A DNA stretch of 64,000 bases from Chromobotia macracanthus (Eukaryota; Chordata; Actinopteri; Cypriniformes; Botiidae): NCBI GenBank assembly GCA_036877525.1, contig JAZGTH010000019.1, forward strand, positions 7,956,501 to 8,020,500. The letters run 5' to 3'. The notes below the pieces were generated by a model that saw nothing but the letters and a program-made list of their open reading frames with translations, was not told the DNA's origin and did not search any database. Shown here one piece after another: positions 12,255-24,250 of the stretch. The stretch's first letter is position 1; each line of letters begins with the position of its first letter. The position numbers and the translations under genes are program-made.

Positions 12255-15200
12255 TTAATTTATAAAAGTGATTTTCACCTCGTTCTCCACCATCTTCAGT
12301 CGGCCGAGAGCATCTTTTGCTGCGTCCTGAGAAACATAAATAAAATGATTTATTCTAACATATTAGTATCTCAATGTTCAGCTTCTGCAATGATGCAGAC
12401 ACAGCACAAAGTTGTGTTCTTGTGTATGCATGCGTGTTTCAGTGTGCGTGTTTGAAAGTGTGTGCACTCACTCTGTTGCCCTGGCTGGCAAACTTCTTCA
12501 CAGAATCTGAGAGACCGTGCTGCAACTTCCGCAGCACATTTTCATATTCTGACATAAAGGGAGAACGAGAGATTATGGATTATCTGTTACAGTTCCTCAG
12601 TGTTGGCAGCAAATTTTGCTTCAATACACTCTGACTATTTGTCCACTTTATTTCAAGTTGACGTTTTAGCTCCTTTACTGTCAGATAAAACAAGAAACTG
12701 AAATAAAGAAAGTACAAGTGGACAGCAAATGGTGTGTTCTGAAGTACAATCTCCCAATGCTGTGTGTGTGTGTCTGTGTGTGAGTATGTGTGTGTCTGTG
12801 TATGTGAGAGAGTGTGGAGTTTGTGTGTGTGTGTCTGTGTGTGAGAGTGTGGAGTGTGTTTGAGTGTGTGTGAGAGTATGTGTGTGTCTGTGTCTGTGAG
12901 AGAGTGTGGAGTTGTGTGTGTGTGTGTGTGTCTGTACGTGTACCCGTCAGTGCTGTGGGATATTTCTCCAGGTAAGATTTCTGCCACTGCAGTCGGTGAC
13001 AGACCTCCATGTGCTGCTTAATCAGTTCTGATGGGTCTCGTCTATTCTTCTTATATTCATTAATCTAGCAAGACAAAAAAACTCACTGACACGTTTTACA
13101 TCTGCACAAAAATAACAAACATATCAACATTCACATGTTGAACCGACAGCAGCACTAAACTTCAACGCGATGCTGCACTGAAATACACAGTCAAATCACT
13201 AAGACCTACTACAGCACGAGTGAAGAGTTTTAGTCAGAACCTTCATTCATTATCAAAGAAACTCTAGCTGTCAAGTTGCACCAGTTTTGAGCTCTGCTGC
13301 TACAGTTCCAGTGTGTTACAGATGACCGAGACACACACACCTTCCACTCCAGTCTCTCTTTGTCGTAGTTGAGCAGACTGAAGCTGTGCAGTCTCATCTC
13401 TGGAGAAGAAGAGCTGAAAGAGACGCAGACAGAGAAACATCAGACACACACACACATACACAGATAGACACACAAACATGTAGTAAAGCAGCTTTGGCTG
13501 TTACCTTGGCTTGTTGTTCCTCTCGTGATCATGTCTGGCTTTGGATCTTGGAGAAGGAGCCTGTTAAAATAAGAAGACGAGCCTGTTACGCACAGCCTGT
13601 TACGCACAGCCTGTTACGCACAGCCTGTTACGCACAGCCTGTTACGCACAGCCTGTTACGCACAGCCTGTTACGCACAGCCTGTTACGCACAGCCTGTTA
13701 CGCACAGCCTGTTACGCACAGTCTGTTACGCACAGTCTGTTACGCACAGTCTGTTACCCACAGTCCTGCTCATCTGCTCAGAAGGATGTTTCACATGATG
13801 CATCATGTTATCGTTTTTGTTTTTTGTTCCAGCATCTCTTTCATTTTAAAGATGGTGTCTCAAGTCACTTTTAACTTTGAAAAGCAGTGCGTCAATGTTA
13901 TAAGATGATGGACCAATCAGAAGCAGTCAGGGGTGGGACTAGCATTTTGAGTGTGTTTAGTGTTTAAAGTAGCTACTATTTTATCTAGAACATGTGTGTT
14001 CCTAAAAGAGCAAAAACAACAAAAGCTAAAATCTTTTGTCTCTTTGTCTCACCCGTTCCTTCTCTCTATCTTTTTGTCTCTCTCTCTCTTTCTCGGGGGA
14101 GGGGGTCAGGGGCTCGATGACGAGCCATTTCTCCGTCACTGCCTGCAGCTGAACTCCACCCAGCGGCTCACGGATCTTCACACGCACCTCCAATTTACCT
14201 CCGGTAGCCCTCCGGCCGTCCAGCACCTGCAGCAGGAGCACCAGCATCTGTGTGTGTGCCTCTGATGTGTGTTTGATGTGCAGAGTTGTGTGTGTTAGTG
14301 TGATGTGTATGTGTGTGTATCACTCACGTCTATAATCTCTCTGATCTCACACTGGTTCTCCAGAGCTTCCAACTTCAGCTGAGCATTTCCAACCACCTTA
14401 TCTGTCTTAAAGAGACCACTGCGCACACAGAGACACACAAACAGACATACACACTGTGATCATTAGTGTCATTAATAATGTTACTATAAGATAATAATGT
14501 TCATTACATAATAAACAATATATTCTTTCATTACAAAAACAAGAATTAGAGGAAAATACTTCAATGTATGGTGTTGATAAATAGATTCTCACCCTTTGTG
14601 TATGACCTCAAACTTGATGCCTTTGGTTTGTACGATTCTCTTAAAGCCTCTGTGATCTCTCTTAATGTTCAGTTTAAACTGCTCCTTAAACTCTGCACAC
14701 ACACACGCACACATTCAGAGCTGCTGCTCTATCCCAAATCCTGCTGAGCTGCCTACATAGACAGCATCTCAAGAGAACAGTGTGCTCTCGACATGAGAGC
14801 TGTTTGAAAAGGTCAGCAGCAATGTTACGCTGCATTCTGACATTCGTAGTCTAATTTTAAGGCAGCATATCAATATCCTTCTTGAAGAAAACAATCCCAT
14901 AATGCATTGCAACAATCAACTTGTTATACAAGTGTGTGTGTACCTGGACAGTTGGTGTTTCTCACAGTGCTAGTTTTGTCTCTCTGAGCTTCCTCCTACA
15001 AAAAATACACAACTTGTTAGATCACAGCAGCCTGAATGTGTGAGAATGTGTGTGAATGTGTGTGTGTCCTACTGCGCTAGGAAAAGGAAACTCAAAGCGC
15101 ACGCTCGCATCCAGATCATTGGGAGAAGCTCCTGGATAAAACAAGGAGACTGATCAACACACCTGCATACACAAACTCACACGTAAACACACTCATGGTT

Positions 15201-16244
15201 CCATATTGAGGTCTTTCTGTATATGAGCATTTTTATCTAGTGAGGACCAGTAAAATGTCTCACAAGTTCATTGTCATGATTGTCACACACACCTGGAGGG
15301 GCCGGCAGGTTGATTCCTTTAACGATGATCAGCACCATATCATTAGCAGTCAGATTAGGAAAGATCCTAAAGAGAGAGAAAGATTAAATAATCAGAACAG
15401 AATCGAAACACATCAACAGAGAGACATGTGTGCGCTCTTACTTGACACTGTTGAAGGTGCGTTCCTCTGTGTGATATTTGGGAACTGATCTTCCTTTGGC
15501 ATGAGCTTTCTTCAGTATTTCAATATTATTCATACATTCTTCAGCCAACTTCTCAAACCTACACAACACACACACAGATACACAAACACGGCTCAAACAT
15601 GATATTTAGATTTAACATCAAGATTTACATTTACATTTGAAATTTTAATTATATTAACAGAATTATTTTTAGAATTAATTTAAAGGATGAGGATTTTATA
15701 TTCAGTAAATATCCCTAAACATTCACACTTGTGAATGTATGTGGCAAACGAAACAAGAACCTTTAACATAAATACAACAGCAACATTTAATATAAACACA
15801 CACCTGGCGGTTTCAGCCACATTTCCCATATGAGTGAACTGCTGAGAGTAAGCCAGACATTTCTGCAAACAGACGAAATAGAGATGAACTGAGATCTGAA
15901 TCGTGTGTTTAACAGGATCTGTAGTGTGTGTGTGTGTTGTGTGTGTGCCGAGTGTGTTTAACAGATCTGTGTGTTGTGTGTTTATCAGATCTGTTGTGTG
16001 TGTGTTTATCAGATCTTTTTTGTGTTTATCGATCTTTTTTGTGTTTATCAGGATCTGTATTTGTTTATCAGGATCTGTTTTTTTATATTGTGTGTGTGTG
16101 TGTTTATCAGGATCTGTAGTGTGTGTGTGTGTGTGTGTGTTTATCAGGATCTGTAGTGTGTGTGTGTGTGTGTTTATCAGGATCTGTAGTGTGTGTGTGT
16201 TTATCAGGATCTGTAGTGTGTGTGTGTGTGTGTTTATCAGGATC

Positions 16245-16281
<37 letters not shown>

Positions 16282-19200
16282 ATCAGGATCTGTAGTGTGT
16301 GTGTCTGTGTGTGTGTTTGTGTGTGTGTGTGTTTATCAGGACATGTAGAGTGTGTGTGAGTGTGTGAGAACCTCATGCTGCTGTTTCAGTTGCTCCATGA
16401 GTTGATGATACTGATCAGCAGATCGAGGAGAGAGAGAGGATGATCGAGACTGAGTCAGTCTGTAGTCCTCCTCACTGACTGGAGCAGCAGGAACCTGCTC
16501 ACATAACACATAACAGGACATAGACGCTACAGAGCAATTTAATAATATCAGCATTTATTTAAATTCATTACTCATTACATTTGTTTTTTATTAAAGTCAT
16601 TACTCTGGCACACACACCTTGGTGATGTCAACAGGAAGCCCTGCTTTGGCAGCAGTGATCATGGGCTCCAGTCCTTTAGCGTTTCTCAGGTGCTGCGCGG
16701 CTCCCTGCATGTCCTTCATCTCTTTAGAGCGCAGTGCCGCCTTCACAAACTGCTGCCTGCGTGCTGTCAGGAAATCCAGCTGCTGCTGGGCTGTAACACA
16801 ACACACACACACACACATTATACCCACACATCTACAGACGTTATACACACTACAGCTGTCAAAATATCAGATTTTCACCACATAATTATCATGCCCAGAA
16901 GCATTCATGATCACAAAACTCAAATAACACAATTAGTCAAATTCATCTTTTATTTTGGGTTTTCTCATTTTTGGCCACAAACTACTGTGTTGGAGTGTCA
17001 ACCAGAGATCGGAGCTGAATTATTTATGATAATTTCATATGTGTAGTATTAACACAATATTAATAATCATGTTATTGTGGTTATTGTAAATATTGAGACC
17101 AATACAAATGCATACAAACACACATACAGTATAAGCATATAACTTATATGGCCAAAAATGAAGATGATCTTTACTTGTATCACTTTCTTTCATCTAAATA
17201 TAATTTAAAATGATTTCACAAATTTAAAGCATTAACAAAATTGCATATCACAATATTTAGAGAAGTTATGACATCAAACTTTATCAATATTGTGCAGCTC
17301 TACATACAAAGACACACCTTTCCCCCCCAGTTTAGGGGCATTTGCAGTGCCAGTGGGCGTCCCTGCGGTGGGCGGGGCTTTGGGAGTGACAGCAGCTCTT
17401 GATTTCTGAGCGGCAGGATAAGCGGAAGGCTGCACATCACAGGAAGACACAGTTACAGATACAATGATGAATCAACACAACAGCACAAACCCTTCAGTCT
17501 TCAACAGTGACATTCCTCTCAGAACAAGACTGGGTGTTGATTGGTCAGTTTATTGATAGCTCACCTTCATCATTTCCTTTTGTGGCTCCTCATCTGCTTC
17601 TGTGTCCTGATTAGCCAGTTTCATGGCTGTCTCTAGGACGCCCATAAAGTTCTGCTCACCACCCTCGGCTCCCTGCAGCGGAGGACAACCTGAGAAACAC
17701 ACACACAAACAACATCAGAACAGGAAAAGCACACACAGTAACACACTGTAGATTAGAAGACATCTTTAACCTGGTGGAACAGGAAGTTCTGCCAGATTCA
17801 CGGGCCGTCCTGCTTTATGAGCTCTGATGGCATCTTGATATTGCTGCAGTCAGGAACACAAACACACACGAGTGAGTTAGAAAGTCCTTTAGGTAGTGTG
17901 TGTGTGCTATGAGTGTTGCTGTGTGTTACCTTAACTATGCGCTGGTGCATGCGAGCTTTGCGATCATCTCCTTTGTTCTTGGCAGTTTCTGCTGCTTCTT
18001 TATATTTGTCCATACGCTGCTGTAATGCCTCACTGATGCTACGAGGAGCAGAGAGAGCTGACACACACACACATGCACAAACAAGTGCACACAACCACGC
18101 GCACACACACATATGTATTTATTTACATTTATTAAATTACAGTTTCGAAAATGCATCATTTAACATATTTACTGTGCTGTTGGAATTGTGGGGACAGTTT
18201 GTAATGGCAAGTTTTCCTGCCTGATGCTCTCACACACTCTCACCTGTGTCCGGGGCAGCTGTGGGGGCCGCAGAAGGGGCGGCTGGTTTAGAAGACGACT
18301 GCTGAGGGGCAGAACGTGGCACTTCAACATCTCCTGAATAAATGAGAGAGAGATTTCCATCAAATTGAATAAATCTGACGGTAATGTAGTCTAAAAAAGA
18401 GAATAGGTGACCTGTGATGTCAGGACATACCAGGAGGAGGAGGCAGTGAGCTGATATCGACAAACTCTCCTTTGTCAACAGTCTCAACCACCGAATCTAA
18501 TTTCTGTGTGAAAACAAACAGTGTTATTAAAATTCAGTCTCTTGAGCTCAGTGTTACCCCAGTTATCAAACTCTAAAATTGTCTTTTTACACAACTGACA
18601 GGAGTCATTATATCCTTGGTTTCAAGTCTAAATTAATGTCACAACACTAGTAACAATTCTTGAACTACTGTTAATTGTGTATTTTTGTCACTTTTTTGTT
18701 CCTTTTGGAGTTTGAGAGGGCACTGTATGCCTTTACTGTGTTTTAACTTGCACAGGACAGAAAGTCACATGGGTTTTACCAGATATGATCTAATGTTATA
18801 CACTGATATAAAAATATTGCACCTCCTCCAATAGCTTCAATGCAGTAAGCTAGTTTATGTTAGTAAGCTTGACAGGTTTCTTCCCCATCACAGTACATAC
18901 TTCATACAGTCACACTGAAAAGATCACGTGCTATGAAAATCAACATACCCCATAACATTACCTTGGCGATGAGGTAGAGCTGTTTGGCTTGGTCAGTGTT
19001 TCCACTCTGTTTTGCCTGTATGGCTGCCAGTTTATACTCCCTCTGTCTGTTTAATATACTCGCTTTGAGCTCTAAAACACGCACACAGTGAACTCAGGTC
19101 AGATTATATCAGATATGACTATGAGTAAGAGAGTCACCTTCTAGGCTAGAGAAAGGGAGAGAAGACATTGTGTGTGTGTGTGTGTGCGTGTGTACTTGCA

Positions 19201-21055
19201 CATCTATCTTTGTTAGAATCAGTGTGTTCAGTTATACCATCAGAGTGAGGACACAGAGCGAGACATCTTGACCGGTCCTCGCTTTCTTTCCTTTAAAGAG
19301 CCGTTTGAAGGTTAAGACTTGGTTTTAGGGTTAAGGTTATGTTTAGGGTAAGGGGCTTAAGATTGCTTTGTGACAGTGAATGTCCTCACAAAGATAGCTG
19401 TACAAATGTGTTTGTGTGTGCAGACCTGAGTCCTGTGCATCAGGCTTGCTGGGTGTGAGGGGTGATATGGCAGGCGTATCGGGCATTACTGCTGTTGACC
19501 GCTGTGATGGTGGTTGCAGTAGCTGGGGTTTTTGTGGGGCGATTGGCCTGGATTCCAGTACTGGCTTCTCATTGGTTGCCTTTGCTGGAGTGTATGGTGG
19601 AGCAGGTTTCTCCTGCTCTCTGATTGGCTCAGACTGTGACGGTTTTCCACCAGTGGCTACAGGAGGAGGGATCTCGTCTTCTTTGATGGGTTTTCCTTTT
19701 TTAACTGACGTCAACATTGACTGCAGAGTCTGAAAACCAGCAATTCAGAAATAAGAATGAATTCAGCAAACAATGACAGCTGGCTAGTGTAGAAGTTTGT
19801 AATGGTTTTGTACAAGACTCACCTTCAGTCCGCGGTCGTATCTGCGTGCTTTACTGGTCTCCCCCACAGAATTGGCGTTGGCGATGGCAGTTTGATACAT
19901 GTTGATGCGCTCCTGCAGGAGAGACTCCAGGCTGTCTGGAGAACTCTGGGATGTGGGGGCGGGTCGAGGTGCGTTTGAGCGCTGAGGGGGTGATGGTGAG
20001 GGAGGGGGTTTCCTGGCCTCTACCTTCTTATCATCATCATCCAACACCTCGTTCAGCTCGGCCTGACACACATAAACAACTGAAATCTCTGCTTGCAAAT
20101 GTAAGATTTACACAGATTAATAATTTCTACTCATTTCTACTCAACAGAATGAATGTTTCTGCTTCTATCTGAACACCACTTTCCTCCTCTTACCAAGAGA
20201 TCAGCATCATTCTCTAAATCACCATCATCTTCTCCATCATCATCCAGGTCCTTCATACACAGAGCTGCCATCCGCTCGATGTCCTCCATAGGCACCGGAG
20301 CTACAAAATTATAAAGAGATGATGAAGAAGAAACAAATACTACTGCAGACAGCAGTGTACACAGAGAATATGCAGGCCTTAACTCTCTGAGACAAGTAAC
20401 AATAGAGGACATATGAAGCATGTTATAAAAATGTTTTGACTGTGGGATGTCCTTTTGGTCATTTTAGGTTTCTTAGTGGCCACTAATTGCCCAGTGTGTC
20501 ATTTTGCTGAGCCCTGACTGGTGTGGAGTTGCTAGTAGACCATTACCCAACAGCCCATGAAGCAAACTGTAGACTCAGAGGACAACTGTAAAAGCTGAGG
20601 GTTTGATTTGGGGCATGTCTTGGTCCTTACCTTTGCCTCCAGCTTTCTTGCCTGCATGCCCGCCCCTTCCTCCTCCCCCTCCCATAAGGGACAGAAGCTC
20701 CGCCTCTAGCTCTTCCTCATTTCCACCACAGTCATCCAGCCCACCGTCAGGAGCCAAATCCAACAGCAGTCCCATCTGACAATAAAATAATTAAGTTTTG
20801 ATTGATTGCATTTGATTTTGAGTGACTGAACTGTCACGGGTCCTTATGTAACGAGAAACATTACATTGTCAAAACTGCTGTCATAATATTTGTATTAACT
20901 TATCAAGAGGGGCACAGATCTAAAAGTGCCTGTTGGGTGTTACTGGTGTTATACAGTAAGATTTTGGACACAGTGCAGCATCTCTGTCCATGTTTTACCT
21001 GTTTGGCCCTGGCGGCCCCCTGGCCCTTCTGCGGAGGGTTCCGGCTTCGACTCAT
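12255..21055 (-). CDS. cc2d1a: Coiled-coil and C2 domain protein 1A, 27 coding exons
   Basis: Scaffold of the CC2D1/Lgd family, which acts in ESCRT-III-linked endosomal traffic and signalling. Exons in coding order: 21055-20999, 20775-20631, 20300-20194, 20062-19823, 19729-19426, 19071-18962, 18503-18431, 18333-18244, 18057-17930, 17843-17771, 17689-17565, 17429-17318, 16790-16618, 16494-16372, 15862-15804, 15558-15442, 15366-15293, 15131-15073, 14995-14944, 14692-14593, 14418-14328, 14226-14053, 13560-13505, 13413-13341, 13064-12944, 12548-12472, 12326-12255. All phases agree: 2985 nt, 994 residues (human CC2D1A about 950). DM14 repeats at about 148-197, 286-337, 381-434 and 521-578; C2 domain about 660-800 (VKIFPNLTANDMVLIIVKGI, EVLDGRR-type end); acidic N-terminus; helical C-terminus. 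Linkage to mri1 and nanos3 favours 1A over 1B. A splice acceptor just before the ATG implies a 5' UTR intron. Tandem repeats crowd several introns. Confidence 0.93.
12755..12935. repeat. (GT)n/(GA) low-complexity tract, cc2d1a intron
   Basis: Imperfect GT/GA-rich tract with spacers such as GAGAGTGTGGAGT. It begins about 10 bp downstream (minus strand) of the donor of the exon ending at 12944. On minus it is (CA)n; the long open frames of His-Thr repeats here are artefacts. Confidence 0.85.
13582..13760. repeat. 14-bp minisatellite at a cc2d1a 3' splice site
   Basis: About 12 copies of CCTGTTACGCACAG, the last ones changed to GTCTGTTACGCACA-type units. In transcript sense (minus) each copy reads TAACAGG, echoing the real acceptor TTTAACAG|GC of the exon that starts at 13560, only about 20 bp away. 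Confidence 0.9.
15903..16345. repeat. GT-repeat array with TTTATCAGGATCTG units, cc2d1a intron
   Basis: (GT)n blocks of variable length alternate with a conserved spacer close to TTTATCAGGATCTGTA, which occurs roughly ten times. It fills most of the intron between the exons 16494-16372 and 15862-15804. Confidence 0.9.
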
Positions 21056-21860
21056 TTTCACTGCAGTTCCCTTAAACCTGAAACAGAACAAGATCGACTC
21101 AATGAAACTACTGCATGAGGATCAATCCCTCAAGAACAGTACAACCAACACGACAGGAAAGCGAGTGACGTCACGGCGCATTGCTAGATCACTGCGTGAA
21201 CAATGACGTTTACAGCTGCATAATCCAAATACTTCAGTATCGCGATGCATTTATTTGTATTGTATTGTATTGTATTTCGAGGCAACACCTCCCAGATCTC
21301 CCTAACCTTATATTTACCGAGTACGATGGGAATAAAGACTGTTCATTTTAATCTACTAGTCTGAACAGACAGCAAACAGGTGAATCGTTCACCTTTATTT
21401 TTAACATAAAGCGCATTAAAGAAACCTTGCACGGGCTGAGGTCAAGCCCAGTAAAACCATGACAGACAATACAACCCCTTTTCACAGCATACATTAGGAA
21501 GTAAACATACCCACACAACTAACTCGGTTAAGTGCTAATTACCAACAAGGCTAGTTCTTACATGATAGTGTTTTAACTGAACATCTGAAGGCAATACCTC
21601 GATCATATGATCCTCCGAGCGTGACTTATGTGATCAATCTCTTCTGTTGAGAAGATCAGTGTCAGTTATGAAGTTTTTACACTACGGTGACATAAATACA
21701 CAGATCTGCAGCTGTCAATGGGGACTCAGCACTTCCTGCTTTACGTCCCGTTTCCCATGGCAACGGCAGAACCTCGCGCTTTACGGCAGGCAGCAACTGG
21801 CGACTCAAAGCTGTTGAGAAAGAGTTACGACACTCCCATAGACTTCCATTAGAACAGAAT
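21056..21860 (-). promoter_or_regulatory. Probable cc2d1a promoter and 5' UTR region
   Basis: Upstream (minus sense) of the cc2d1a ATG at 21055. A perfect cAMP-response-type palindrome TGACGTCA lies at 21166-21173. An RFX/X-box-like site lies at 21750-21764 (minus reads GTTGCCATGGGAAAC). A CAGGAAGTG ETS-like core on minus lies at about 21729-21737. An acceptor-like TTTCAG directly upstream of the ATG exon suggests that transcription starts farther upstream and that a 5' UTR intron is removed. Site functions are inferred from motif resemblance only. Confidence 0.4.
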
Positions 21861-23100
21861 GCGGAAGTGTGTTAGGAAAACTGGTGACGGGGACCATCAC
21901 ATGAGGACGTGAGGACAGAACAGCCATTAAACCGACCTGTTAGGGTCTTCAGACGTTATAGCTGACACTTAGTGGACCAGACTTGTATGTATAGAAACCT
22001 TGGACAGCAGATTACTGAGGACATACAATCTGCAGAGCTTTAGGTAAAGAGATGAAAGAGGATGGGAATGTGTTGGCTTTAGGGAGAGAGGGCAGGAGCC
22101 AGGAACCTCAGAACATGTTAATGAGGATTCAGTTATGATTAGAGAGAGATTTCAGCCCCCCATTTTTGTAACCTATAGTGCATTGTAGATTATTTCAGTA
22201 AAGCATCAGAAACATCCTGAGGTGCACAATGAGGCTCAAGATCATATATTGGTGGTGTCCACCAGTGACCCAAAACCCCGCTGAAACTACCAGTGAGACC
22301 CAATGTCTGAACTTGAGAAGTCACTGAAGCTTTAGCATCCACTTCTGAGGTTGTAGAGTTCCAGGAGATCCACTCATCTCAGGAGGCAGTGAGATGGAGG
22401 AGCGTGATAGATGTGATTCTTTGGTTTTCAGTGGTTGCTGGTCATGACTGCAGCAAACTGCAAAGATGACCTGAGATTGTTCTTTCCTACAGCCCCATCC
22501 TCCATCTGCCTCATGTAGTCAGACACCGATGGACTCACACAGGAAAACTTGTGTGAGTCCTTCACGACCCATTTATATACTGCTTCACGACCCCTTTATA
22601 TACTTATATCACGAACCTTCACGACCCCTTTATATACTGCACCTAACTCCGAACACTGCCCCTCAACTATAAACATAATACCAGAATTTACAAAATTCAG
22701 TGAACACCAAGAAAATAAAATGCGTTTTGTCATTCAATGGGAGATTTGTAAAAGAACCACAAAATAACTTTGGACTGATTGGTCCAGTGTTTTCTTAGCT
22801 GTAGAAACAGTTGGCTTGCAGGTACCCTGATATTCACAACTGTTCAGTTCCATCATCTGCTCTTTATCTGTCTCAGACTTTGGTGATTTGTGTTTCTAAA
22901 TGACCTTTTAACTAAAGGGTTGTAACCGTAGCAACTATGCCACAGAGCTTGAATCATAAATCTGTCTAATCGCCTATATAAAATAATTTCTTCACAGAAA
23001 ACAGATTTTTGTTCAAACATCAAAAAGTGATCAATTACTTTTGATGACCCCCCCCTTTCTTTATATCTGTATGCCTAAAGGTTGCATTTGTAAAGCGAGA
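21861..23100. other. Intergenic, cc2d1a to nanos3
   Basis: No supported gene. A short local tandem duplication around 22560-22650 repeats TCACGACCCCTTTATATACT-like units about three times. Confidence 0.5.
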
Positions 23101-23656
23101 AATAAAACATGTAGACGCAAAATTTAAGATTGTTCTTTTTTGTTATTGATGCAAAAAACAGAGCATCAAGAGTATTACACACCTACATAATTCACAAAAC
23201 TTTAAGAGACTCATAATTAAAGTATCATACCACATACAAAGACTTTGGTTACAGAGAAAGCGCTTTGTTTTGGGCAGTGTAGAAGGTTCAAACGCTGTAG
23301 CACCTGTAGCGAGCCTACTGGCCTGTGTACAAGTTTGTTTAAAAGGTTAACAGATACAAAAACACCAATATGAAAACACACCACCACGGTACACACAATA
23401 CGTGGAAACAGAAATTAAAATAGAAAATACAAAGAATGTGACAAAAACGTGCAAAATCAAACGTAGAAGTAAACATGCATGCAAACTCGGACACAAGCCG
23501 CTGTTCCAGATAAAATAAACTATTAAAATATAAACTTGAACATTAAAACTCTTCTAAAACTTGTCCATTCGCCCCCTTTGCCAAATGTCATGACAAAGCG
23601 CGTCCTGTATCCAAATGCACAATGGCATGACCAAAGCTCGTCTGCTCCATCCAGTT

Positions 23657-24181
23657 TCACCACGAAGATCTGGCGTACACAGAGCTGTAGGTCTTATCCA
23701 CGAGTGGGCAGAACCTCTTGGTGTGCGCTTTGGCCCCTGTGGCCCCACACAGCGGACACACATACTGGCTCAAGTAGGGACACGACACGTCTCCACTGCG
23801 GTTCTTTAAATAATGCGAGGTAAACACCGCCTCCGACTCGCCATTGTGTTTACAGAAGCTGCAGAACTTTCTCTCCGATGATCTGCTCACGTTCACACCG
23901 GGCGACTCGATCTCCGCGCTGCTCACCGCCGCCGTGCGCGCCCGCGTCAAGCCACTTGGAGACTCCACGGACGCGGCGGCGGGGTCGCTCCGCTCATCAA
24001 ACCTCGAGCTCTCGCTCCGGTTTTCCTGACGCCCTGACGCGTCGTGAAGTGCTGGCGTCCGCTGCATGGACTTCACCATGTCCGCTAAACCCATGTAATC
24101 TCTCCAGAGCTGAAAGTCCTGACTTTGAGACTCCATAGACCCATGAACCGACAGGATGTAGCGCAGCAGAGAGAAGGCCAT
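23657..24181 (-). CDS. nanos3: Nanos homolog 3, germline RNA-binding zinc-finger protein
   Basis: Translational repressor of primordial germ cells that partners Pumilio and recruits the CCR4-NOT deadenylase. A single open frame of 174 residues. I chose ATG at 24181 (MAFSLLRYILS); the frame extends five codons farther only to a GTG. Near the N-terminus, FQLWRDYMGLADMV (residues 23-36) matches the NOT1-interacting motif of vertebrate Nanos proteins. The middle is Ser/Arg/Glu-rich and probably disordered. The C-terminal half holds both CCHC zinc fingers: Cys107, Cys110, His123, Cys134 and Cys142, Cys145, His153, Cys158. Linkage to mri1 and cc2d1a, as in human 19p13, supports Nanos3 rather than Nanos1 or 2. 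No GCACTT (miR-430 seed match) was found in the 550 bases downstream, to about 23100. Confidence 0.95.
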   Translation of the reverse strand: MAFSLLRYILSVHGSMESQSQDFQLWRDYMGLADMVKSMQRTPALHDASGRQENRSESSRFDERSDPAAASVESPSGLTRARTAAVSSAEIESPGVNVSRSSERKFCSFCKHNGESEAVFTSHYLKNRSGDVSCPYLSQYVCPLCGATGAKAHTKRFCPLVDKTYSSVYARSSW

Positions 24182-24221
24182 GTCACGAGAAATCACACCA
24201 CGGCCACCAAAACAAACACCC

Positions 24222-24250
24222 GTGAGTTATAAAGGGCGTCCCGACGTCAC
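24222..24250 (-). promoter_or_regulatory. TATA box and CRE-like site upstream of nanos3
   Basis: On the minus strand the sequence reads TGACGTCGGGACGCCCTTTATAACTC in outline: a CRE-like TGACGTCG (24242-24249) followed by a TTTATAA box (about 24226-24233). The box lies about 45 bp upstream of the nanos3 ATG, so a short 5' UTR is implied. Inferred from motifs only. Confidence 0.45.

Noticed and set aside
12580..13010. Minus frames with His-Thr runs in cc2d1a
   Set aside because: They read through the real exon 13064-12944 and then through a (CA)n intron tract.
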